Positions 1-5,318 of a stretch of 6,655 nt of DNA are shown piece after piece. Source of the stretch: Actinomycetota bacterium (lineage in GTDB: Bacteria > Actinomycetota > Thermoleophilia > Miltoncostaeales > Miltoncostaeaceae); assembly GCA_005800465.1 (NCBI GenBank), contig SYFI01000019.1, forward strand, positions 1-6,655. Reading direction: 5' to 3'. The notes under the pieces were generated by a model that saw nothing but the letters and a program-made list of their open reading frames with translations, made no database searches and had not been told where the DNA came from. Within the stretch, counting starts at the first letter, position 1. Every line of letters begins with the position of its first letter. Made by a program: the position numbers and the translations under genes.

Positions 1-414
1 GGGGAGACCGATGAAGACTTCGAAGAGTCTCTCTCGCTTGTGACCGAGGTGGGGTACGACGGCGCGTACACCTTCGTGTATTCGCAGAGGCCCGGAACCG
101 AGGCCGGGGAACAGATGGCCGATGACGTGCCGCCAGAGATAAAGAGCGAGCGCATACAGCGGCTCATCGAGACGGTGCAGGCCACGGCCCGGCAGCACCT
201 GTCGCGCCATGTGGGAACCGTGGCGCAGGTGCTGGTGGAAGGTCCATCGCGCAGCGACCCCTCCCGCTTGGCCGGCCGCACCCGCCACAACACCATGGTG
301 ACCTTCGCGGGCACCGGCCGCGCGGGTGAGCTGGTACCGGTGCTGATTGACAGCGCGACCTCCACGACCCTGTCTGGCCGGATTGCCGACGTGGCTGCCC
401 CGGTGCGGGTCTGA
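1..414 (+). CDS. miaB: tRNA-2-methylthio-N6-dimethylallyladenosine synthase MiaB, C-terminal part (5' end outside window)
   Basis: The reading frame is open from the first base to the TGA at 412-414, giving the last 137 residues of a protein that is usually about 440 long. The visible part begins with GETDEDFEESL, the segment following the GFPGET-type motif of the radical SAM domain, continues with YTFVYSQRPGTEA (canonical F-x-YS-x-RPGT-x-A in MiaB) and the helical ERIQRLIE stretch, and ends in a TRAM RNA-binding domain from about residue 70 (HVGTVAQVLVEG) to about 133. The N-terminal UPF0004 domain and both Fe-S cluster cysteine sets are outside the window. MiaB is a cytoplasmic enzyme that adds a methylthio group to C2 of i6A37 in tRNAs reading UNN codons. 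The next gene, miaA, makes that i6A37 substrate, which supports MiaB over related methylthiotransferases such as RimO or MtaB. No start codon is visible because the gene begins upstream. Confidence 0.93.
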   Translation, partial: GETDEDFEESLSLVTEVGYDGAYTFVYSQRPGTEAGEQMADDVPPEIKSERIQRLIETVQATARQHLSRHVGTVAQVLVEGPSRSDPSRLAGRTRHNTMVTFAGTGRAGELVPVLIDSATSTTLSGRIADVAAPVRV

Positions 415-428
415 CGCCCGCGCCCGAG

Positions 429-1343
429 GTGCTGGCCGTGTTTGGCCCTACCGCCACGGGTAAGAGTGCGCTGGCACATGCAGTGGCGGTTGAACTCCCG
501 GGTGAGGTGATCGTCGCTGATCCCTTCCAGCGATACCGGGGGCTTGAGATTGCCGCCGACGGGCCGGGTGCTGCCGACCGGGCGCAGGTGCGCTATCACG
601 CGGTCGGTGACCTCGATCTGGCCGAGCACTCCAGTGCTGGCACCTTCGCTGCGCTGGCCCACGCGGTGATTGACGAAGTGGCGGGATCCGGTGGGGTGCC
701 CATTGTTGCGGGAGGCACCGGGCTGTACGTGCGCGCGGCGCTCACCGACATGGCAATGCGGCCGGCTCCGCCCGCGGAGGTGCGGGAGTGGGCGGAGGCG
801 CTGTCAACCGACACCGTGGCTGCAATGGAAGAGCTCGAGGCGCGCGACCCGGCTGCTGCTGCGGCGATTGACGGGGCGAATCCCCGCCGCCTGGCCCGGG
901 CGTTGGAGCGCTCAGCCATCGGTGAGCCGGCAGATGGGGGCGGGGACATCTGGAGCACCCCATTTCGCCGTCCGACTTTTGTGGTGGGCATCACCCGGCC
1001 CCGTGAGGTGATCCACGGGCGCATCGCCTCCCGGGTGCGCCGGGAGATCGACGAGGGCCTCGTGGCGGAACTCGAGGCCGCGCTCGACCGGGCTGACCTC
1101 GCTCGGGGGCCGGGTCAGGTGATCGGCATGCGCGAGGTCGCGGCAATGCGGAGCGGCGAAATGCACCCATCGGCCCTTGAGGAGGCGCTGAACATCCGTA
1201 CCCGGCGCCTGGCGCGCACGCAGGACACCTGGATGCGCAAGATGGCCCCCGACGTGATGATTGATCTTGGGGATGGCCCCGCCACCGACGGCGTGGCCCG
1301 TGTGGTGGCCGAATGGAGACGTGCCCGCGGGGGCGTCGGATAG
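429..1343 (+). CDS. miaA: tRNA dimethylallyltransferase MiaA
   Basis: MiaA transfers a dimethylallyl group from DMAPP to N6 of adenosine 37 in tRNAs reading UNN codons. The 304-residue product matches the family's usual length of about 300. Motifs seen: P-loop GPTATGKS (6-13), the DMAPP/tRNA segment ADPFQRYRGLEI (30-41) with the expected catalytic Asp (D31), GGTGLY (95-100), the NPRRLARALE helix of the insertion region, the IASRVRREIDEGL segment, VIGMREVAAM, and the C-terminal TRRLARTQDTW motif (258-268, canonical TR-x-x-A-R-x-Q-x-TW). Two places depart from the family consensus: DS-x-Q reads DPFQ, and the usual TAKP is AADGP. The start is GTG at 429, 14 bases after the miaB stop, with no convincing ribosome-binding site. 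An in-frame CTG at 411 overlapping the miaB TGA would add a few N-terminal residues. Being directly behind miaB places both steps of ms2i6A37 formation in one operon. Confidence 0.95.
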   Translation: MLAVFGPTATGKSALAHAVAVELPGEVIVADPFQRYRGLEIAADGPGAADRAQVRYHAVGDLDLAEHSSAGTFAALAHAVIDEVAGSGGVPIVAGGTGLYVRAALTDMAMRPAPPAEVREWAEALSTDTVAAMEELEARDPAAAAAIDGANPRRLARALERSAIGEPADGGGDIWSTPFRRPTFVVGITRPREVIHGRIASRVRREIDEGLVAELEAALDRADLARGPGQVIGMREVAAMRSGEMHPSALEEALNIRTRRLARTQDTWMRKMAPDVMIDLGDGPATDGVARVVAEWRRARGGVG

Positions 1344-1354
1344 CCTCCCGCCTC

Positions 1355-2170
1355 GTGGCGAATCAAATCCCATTTGAGAAGTGGCAGGGCCTCGGCAACC
1401 ACTACGTGGTCACCGAATCGTCGCAGTGGCCGGTTCCCATCACGCCAGGGCGTGCGCGGGTTGCGTGCGATCCGAACTTCGGTATCGCATGCGACGGCAT
1501 TCTCGAGGTGCGTCCTGGCGGTGATGGACCGGAGATGGTCGTGTGGAACCCCGACGGAAGTAACGCGGAGAACTGCGGCAACGGCATCCGGATGGTGGCG
1601 CAGTATCTGTACGCGTCCGGGCGTCTTCCTGCTGATGGGCGCATCACCACTGGCGCCGGACCGGTGCACGTGAGCGTTGTTGGCCCGGTGGTGGCGGTGC
1701 AGATGGGCCGCGCGGTGTTCCCATGGGGTGAGGGTGAGGAATCCCTTGCGACCGACCTCGGTGATGTGCGGTTCGCCGATATCTTGATGGGCAATCCGCA
1801 CGCAATCATCCGTCACGACGACCCGGAGTCTGTGGTGCGCACGCTGGGTCCTCTCGTCGAGATGGATCCGAGGTTCCCCAATCGCACGAACGTGGAGTTC
1901 GTCCGTCGCGATGGCCCCGGTGAGATCACCATGAGGGTGTGGGAGCGCGGCGTGGGGGAGACCCTGGCCTGTGGCACCGGGGCCTGCGCCGCCGCAGTGG
2001 CAGCAGTGCGCCTGGACGGTGCAACATCGCCCGTCACCGTGCACCTCGCCGGTGGGGACCTGATTATTGATGTGAACGACGACCTGGAGGTCACCATGAC
2101 CGGACCGGCGCTGCCGGTGTACGAGGGGCGTATGTCTCTGGATCTCACCGCGCGGGTGGTGGCGGCATGA
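1355..2170 (+). CDS. dapF: Diaminopimelate epimerase DapF
   Basis: DapF interconverts LL- and meso-diaminopimelate in the cytoplasm, supplying the cross-linking amino acid of peptidoglycan and the precursor of lysine. Read from GTG 1355 it has 271 residues, typical for the family. Both active-site cysteines are present: C74 in ENCGNGIR and C206 in ETLACGTGAC, which act as the acid/base pair on the two faces of the substrate. Other family motifs are GLGN near the N-terminus, NPDGSNAE, GNPHA, NRTNVEF and the ERGVGET run. Unusual spots are GLGNHY (normally GLGNDF) and FGIACDG (normally FGIGADG). I prefer GTG 1355 because it starts MANQIPFEKWQGLGN, which aligns with the family N-terminus. The upstream in-frame ATG at 1313 would add 14 residues lying mostly within the end of miaA. 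The stop overlaps the next gene's start as ATGA, and the neighbour encodes the preceding step. Confidence 0.94.
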   Translation: MANQIPFEKWQGLGNHYVVTESSQWPVPITPGRARVACDPNFGIACDGILEVRPGGDGPEMVVWNPDGSNAENCGNGIRMVAQYLYASGRLPADGRITTGAGPVHVSVVGPVVAVQMGRAVFPWGEGEESLATDLGDVRFADILMGNPHAIIRHDDPESVVRTLGPLVEMDPRFPNRTNVEFVRRDGPGEITMRVWERGVGETLACGTGACAAAVAAVRLDGATSPVTVHLAGGDLIIDVNDDLEVTMTGPALPVYEGRMSLDLTARVVAA

Positions 2171-3339
2171 GCCGCCCCATCGGCGCGGCGCGCATGGGGC
2201 TCCTCCCCCCGTATTTGTTCGCGGCCATCGAGCAGAAGATCGCCGACAAGCGCGCTGCGGGCGTGGACATCATCTCGCTGGGGATCGGGGATCCCGACAC
2301 TCCCACGCCTCCGCTCATTGTCGAGCGCATGCGAAGTGCAGCATTGGAGCCGGGAACCCACCAGTACCCGAGCAACCGCGGGCGTCTGTCGTTCCGTGAC
2401 GCCATCGCCGGGTTCTACGGGCGGCGGTTCGGCGTAGATCTGGACCCCGCGACCGAGATCATTCCGGCACTGGGAGCCAAGGAGGCCATCGCGAACCTCA
2501 ACCTCGCGCTACTGGATCCGGGCGACGTCGCGCTGGCGAGCGATCCCGGGTACCCCGTGTATACCAACGGCCCGCTGCTCGTGGGCGCGGAGCCAGTGGC
2601 CATGCCGCTCGTGCCGGAGCTCGGCTTTCAGCCCGATCTCGCGGCGATTCCGGCGGATGTCCTCCGCCGTGCGCGCATCATGTACATCAACTACCCGAAC
2701 AACCCCACCGGCGCAGTGATCGAGGATGACTTCTTCGCGCGGGTGGTCGCCTTCGCCCGCAAGAACGATCTCATCGTCATCCACGACAATGCGTATTCCG
2801 AGATCAGCTACGACGGCTATGTGGCGCCATCATTCCTTGCCACGCCAGGAGCGAAGAATGTCGGGATTGAGGTGTTCTCTCTTTCGAAGACCTACAACAT
2901 GACCGGGTGGCGGTCGGGCTCGGTGGTGGGCAACCCCGAGGTCGTGGCCGCCTACTGGCAGTTGAAGACCAACGTGGACAGCGGCATGTTCGAGGCGGTG
3001 CAGGAGGCCAGCATCGCCGCCCTCGAAAGCGATCAGGAGTCGGTGCGCGAGATGTGCGCGATCTATCGCCGCCGCCGCGACATCTTGGTTGATGCGCTGA
3101 ATGCCATTGGACTCGGTGTCACTCCTCCAAAGGGGGCCATCTACGTGTGGGCGCGTGTGCCGGAGGGCGAAACCTCGGCATCGTTTACGGAGAAGGTGCT
3201 CGAGGATGCTGCGGTGGTGATCTCGCCGGGTTCCGCATTTGGGCCGAGCGGCGAGGGGTTTGTGCGCATTAGTCTCACCACGCCGGACGACCGTCTGGTC
3301 GAGGCTGCCGAGCGGATCGCGCGTCTCGTCGACGCCTGA
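2167..3339 (+). CDS. dapL: LL-diaminopimelate aminotransferase (DapL-type, class I/II PLP enzyme)
   Basis: This 390-residue fold-type I aminotransferase most resembles the DapL group, which converts tetrahydrodipicolinate directly to LL-diaminopimelate using glutamate, bypassing the succinyl or acetyl branches. Seen in order: an N-terminal LPPYLFAAIEQK segment, LGIGDPDTPTP (38-48), HQYPSNRG (65-72), GAKEAI (103-108), NYPNNPTG ending at G182, the PLP-pyridine Asp D207 with Y210 in HDNAYSEI, the Schiff-base lysine K241 in SLSKTYNMTGWR, KTNVDSG, and the carboxylate-binding Arg R367 in FVRISL. The NYPNNPTG, SLSKTYNMTGWR and KTNVDSG wording is typical of DapL rather than of aspartate or alanine aminotransferases. 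Context agrees, since its expected product is the DapF substrate and dapF overlaps it by the ATGA at 2167-2170. An alternative in-frame ATG lies at 2194. A glutamate-pyruvate type transaminase remains possible, since class I assignments from sequence alone are imperfect. Confidence 0.88.
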   Translation: MSRPIGAARMGLLPPYLFAAIEQKIADKRAAGVDIISLGIGDPDTPTPPLIVERMRSAALEPGTHQYPSNRGRLSFRDAIAGFYGRRFGVDLDPATEIIPALGAKEAIANLNLALLDPGDVALASDPGYPVYTNGPLLVGAEPVAMPLVPELGFQPDLAAIPADVLRRARIMYINYPNNPTGAVIEDDFFARVVAFARKNDLIVIHDNAYSEISYDGYVAPSFLATPGAKNVGIEVFSLSKTYNMTGWRSGSVVGNPEVVAAYWQLKTNVDSGMFEAVQEASIAALESDQESVREMCAIYRRRRDILVDALNAIGLGVTPPKGAIYVWARVPEGETSASFTEKVLEDAAVVISPGSAFGPSGEGFVRISLTTPDDRLVEAAERIARLVDA

Positions 3340-3355
3340 CATCCCATTTCTGAGG

Positions 3356-3766
3356 ATGCATCCCGATGCGGTGTTGCCGCATCGGACGCATCCCGGAGAT
3401 GCGGGACTCGATCTGGCAGCCTGCGCGGACGTTGCGCTTCTGCCGGGAATGCGGGCGGCGGTGCCTACTGGATGGTCGGTGGCGATCCCGGATGGCATGG
3501 CCGGCCTCGTGGTGCCCCGATCGGGGAATGCGCTGCGCATGGGGCTGACCGTTGCGAATGCCCCCGGCCTCATCGACTGCGGGTACCGCGGTGAACTGCA
3601 GGTGATCCTCATCAACCTGGGCGATTCCCCGGTGGCTATCGCCGCGGGCGACCGCATCGCCCAGCTGGTGGTTGTGCCGGTCGCCCTCGGTCAGGCACTG
3701 GAGTGCGACGTGTTGCCCGAGTCAGACGGGCGTGGCACGGCCGGTTTCGGCTCGAGCGGGCGCTAG
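3356..3766 (+). CDS. dut: Deoxyuridine 5'-triphosphate nucleotidohydrolase (dUTPase)
   Basis: dUTPase hydrolyses dUTP to dUMP and pyrophosphate, keeping uracil out of DNA and feeding thymidylate synthesis. All five signature motifs of the trimeric family are present: I, DAGLDL (15-20); II, PRSG (54-57); III, APGLIDCGYRGEL (69-81) with catalytic Asp D74; IV, GDRIAQLV (98-105); and V, RGTAGFGSSG (126-135), near the canonical RG-x-GGFGSTG. Read from ATG 3356 the product is 136 residues, which is slightly short. The in-frame codons just upstream spell TPDIPFLR, which aligns with the first beta strand of known dUTPases, so the true start may lie upstream at a non-ATG codon such as CTG 3350. No ATG or GTG is available there, only TTG codons far inside dapL (3239, 3260). 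The gene begins 16 bases after dapL and ends in an interlocked stop with gatD on the other strand. Confidence 0.94.
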   Translation: MHPDAVLPHRTHPGDAGLDLAACADVALLPGMRAAVPTGWSVAIPDGMAGLVVPRSGNALRMGLTVANAPGLIDCGYRGELQVILINLGDSPVAIAAGDRIAQLVVVPVALGQALECDVLPESDGRGTAGFGSSGR

Positions 3767-4536
3767 CCCCGGCGACCCATCAGGCGCTCACGGCGATCGC
3801 CGTGAGCCCGTCCCACCGCGACCGCGTGCGCTGCCATCTCCATGGTGTCGTCGAGGGCCTTCAGTTCGGTAGCGGAGCCCGTGCGGTGTTCGAGGGCCCA
3901 ACCGAGAATGTGGTCGGCCAACCACGGGTTCCGTGGCAGCAGGGGGCCGTGCAGGTACGTGCCGATCGCCCGCAGGCGCGTGCATCCCTCGCTTCCGCTC
4001 ACCCCGCTATTGCCGTGGCCCGCGAGTACTGCGCCGAGAGGCGTGGCGCCAGCGCCCAGCTCAGTGCGCCCCGCATGATTTTCAAATCCGGCGACCTCGC
4101 GTGTCTGCCCGTCAAGAGTCGCGTTGATCAGTACGTCGCCAATCAGGCGCGTGTCCCCCGCGATGGTGTCGGCATCGAACAGCCCGATACCGGGCATGCG
4201 TGATCCGTCGACGCCGGTGTACCCGTGCCCGGTCAACTGGTATCCGCCACACACTGCCAGCAGCGCCACCCCGTCTTCGACGGCGGAGATGATGGCGTCG
4301 CCTTTCCCGCCGGCGAGGTCGTGGGCCACCACGGCCTGATCACGATCCTGACCACCGCCCATGTAGATCAGGTCGTAGGCGGATGGGTCAATTGTGTCGC
4401 CCGGTCCAACCCCCCGGACTTCGAGCCGAAGTCCGCGCCATTCGAGCCGCCGTTGGAATACCGCGATGTTGCCGCGGTCGGCGTAGATGTTCATCTCATC
4501 GGGGTAGAGATGGCAGAGCCGCACGTCAGCACTCAT
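3763..4536 (-). CDS. gatD: Lipid II isoglutaminyl synthase, glutamine amidotransferase subunit GatD
   Basis: GatD releases ammonia from glutamine and passes it to MurT, and together they amidate the alpha-carboxyl of D-glutamate in lipid II to D-isoglutamine. The 257-residue product is a class I (triad) amidotransferase of the CobB/CobQ type. It opens with the GatD-typical HLYPDEMNIYADRGN (9-23), then YMGGGQDRDQ (58-67), the nucleophile C96 in AVCGGYQLTGHGY, FENHAGRT (151-158), and catalytic H196 in TYLHGPLLPRNPWLAD. The C-terminal tail (about 225-257) is arginine-rich and ends within a DNA palindrome. ATG 4536 is chosen because it aligns with the family start, overlaps the preceding methyltransferase stop as ATGA, and has AGGGG (4545-4549) eight bases upstream; a GTG at 4566 is rejected. 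The partner murT lies one gene upstream, with the methyltransferase between. A cobyric acid synthase is unlikely because the protein lacks the N-terminal ATPase domain and murT is nearby. Confidence 0.93.
   Translation of the reverse strand: MSADVRLCHLYPDEMNIYADRGNIAVFQRRLEWRGLRLEVRGVGPGDTIDPSAYDLIYMGGGQDRDQAVVAHDLAGGKGDAIISAVEDGVALLAVCGGYQLTGHGYTGVDGSRMPGIGLFDADTIAGDTRLIGDVLINATLDGQTREVAGFENHAGRTELGAGATPLGAVLAGHGNSGVSGSEGCTRLRAIGTYLHGPLLPRNPWLADHILGWALEHRTGSATELKALDDTMEMAAHAVAVGRAHGDRRERLMGRRG
3786..3807. terminator. Perfect 22-base inverted repeat at the convergent ends; possible U-tract-less terminator hairpin
   Basis: The half-site GCTCACGGCGA (3786-3796) is followed directly by its exact reverse complement (3797-3807). 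As RNA it can fold into a stem of nine GC-rich pairs with a GATC loop on either strand. It begins 19 bases after the dut stop, where an end-of-operon terminator would be expected, and for the opposite transcript it lies in the last codons of gatD (encoding AHGDRRE). No T-run follows on either strand, so it is not a classic intrinsic terminator; hairpins without U-tracts have been proposed as terminators in actinomycetes. It could instead be a binding site for a dimeric protein or an mRNA-stabilising 3' structure. Confidence 0.4.
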
Positions 4537-5318
4537 GCCGTCGACCCCTGATGTGCACAGCGCCACACCTGCCGTTCGGACGAATCGGTAAAACGCTCGC
4601 CCCGGAACCCGGAGTGCACGGCAAGCACCGTGAGCCCGGCCGACGCCACGAGTGCCTGCACCTCATCGTACGTGTACAGGTGGACCAGATGGCGCCGCTC
4701 CACACGCTGGGTACTGCCAGCCGCGTCGGCACGCTCCACGATCACCCTGAAGTCGAGGGTATGGCTGGTGCGGTTCAGGAGATCGAAGACCGCGGTGTGC
4801 ACGAGTGCATCGCCCGTGGCTGGTTCGTGGGAGTGGCCCGTGGAAATGGTGTCGCCGATCGCCCATTCAATCGCATCCAGATCGGGGACTGCGAGGTCGA
4901 ATATGAATTCGCCACCAGGGCGCAGGCTCGTGGCCACCTGTGCGAAGCACAGCGTACGGTCAACAGGGTCGAGCAGTACCTGAAGGGTGTTCATCGGCAC
5001 GATCACCAGCGCAGCGCCTGCCGGTAGTGGCGCGTCCTGCATCAGTGATTCGACGAGGGTGACCCGTGCCGCGGCCGGAGTTCCCTCGGCCCGCTCCCAG
5101 AGAACCTCAAGCATCTCGGGGTCGCTGTCAACGGCGACCACATCAATGCCGAGCAGCGCGATGGGAATGGCGGTTCTGCCTGCCGCTGCGCCCAGATCGA
5201 TGACAGGCCCGCCCAGGCGGGCGGCATGTGCTTCCCAGAAGCCCGCGTCGTCCATGTAATGCGCGTGCTCCGCAATAAAGCCACGGGCCGGGCTGATGTC
5301 AGCCACGTAAGCCCTCAT
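4533..5318 (-). CDS. Class I SAM-dependent methyltransferase, substrate unknown, within the murT-gatD operon
   Basis: The 261-residue product has a Rossmann-type SAM-binding core. Motif I is VIDLGAAAGRTAIPIA (39-54), a variant of D-x-G-x-G-x-G in which the middle glycine is alanine. D64 in VAVDSDPEMLEVL is the expected acidic residue binding the SAM ribose, MNTLQVLLD follows the next strand, and SLRPGGEFIFDLAVPD is the post-core LRPGG motif. The C-terminal part carries HLYTYDEVQALVASAGLTVLAVHSGF, common in small-molecule methyltransferases of the Methyltransf_11/25 kind. No signal peptide or membrane segment is seen, so it should be cytoplasmic. Start ATG 5318 has a GGAG seven bases upstream and overlaps the murT end by 20 bases; GTG 5306 is an alternative. 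Its stop overlaps the gatD ATG as ATGA. The tight coupling to both subunits of the lipid II amidating enzyme suggests a cell-envelope precursor role, but nothing in the sequence identifies the substrate. Confidence 0.88.
   Translation of the reverse strand: MRAYVADISPARGFIAEHAHYMDDAGFWEAHAARLGGPVIDLGAAAGRTAIPIALLGIDVVAVDSDPEMLEVLWERAEGTPAAARVTLVESLMQDAPLPAGAALVIVPMNTLQVLLDPVDRTLCFAQVATSLRPGGEFIFDLAVPDLDAIEWAIGDTISTGHSHEPATGDALVHTAVFDLLNRTSHTLDFRVIVERADAAGSTQRVERRHLVHLYTYDEVQALVASAGLTVLAVHSGFRGERFTDSSERQVWRCAHQGSTA
4545..4549 (-). promoter_or_regulatory. Ribosome-binding site of gatD
   Basis: AGGGG on the minus strand, eight bases before ATG 4536 and inside the last codons of the methyltransferase gene. 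With the ATGA overlap at 4533-4536 it supports this ATG as the gatD start and coupled re-initiation. Confidence 0.5.

Noticed and set aside
1115..2044. Long open frame of 309 codons on the minus strand, antisense to miaA and dapF
   Set aside because: It lies wholly opposite two well-supported genes, its His/Arg-rich translation resembles no family, and such frames are expected opposite GC-rich codons with G or C at the third position.
2830..3657. Minus-strand open frame of 275 codons opposite dapL and dut
   Set aside because: It shadows two genes with complete motifs; the translation shows no domain and the start falls mid-gene with no supporting context.
3703..4203. Plus-strand open frame of 166 codons running from dut into the gatD region
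   Set aside because: It is antisense to the catalytic part of gatD and out of frame with dut; the product is low-complexity Arg/Ala/Pro sequence.
4537..4566. Upstream GTG start for gatD at 4566
   Set aside because: It would add ten residues (MALCTSGVDG) lying within the methyltransferase 3' end; ATG 4536 fits the family N-terminus, the ATGA overlap and the ribosome-binding site.
4383..5027. Plus-strand open frame of 214 codons opposite gatD and the methyltransferase
   Set aside because: No recognisable motif, and the opposite strand carries clear catalytic and SAM-binding motifs over the same bases.
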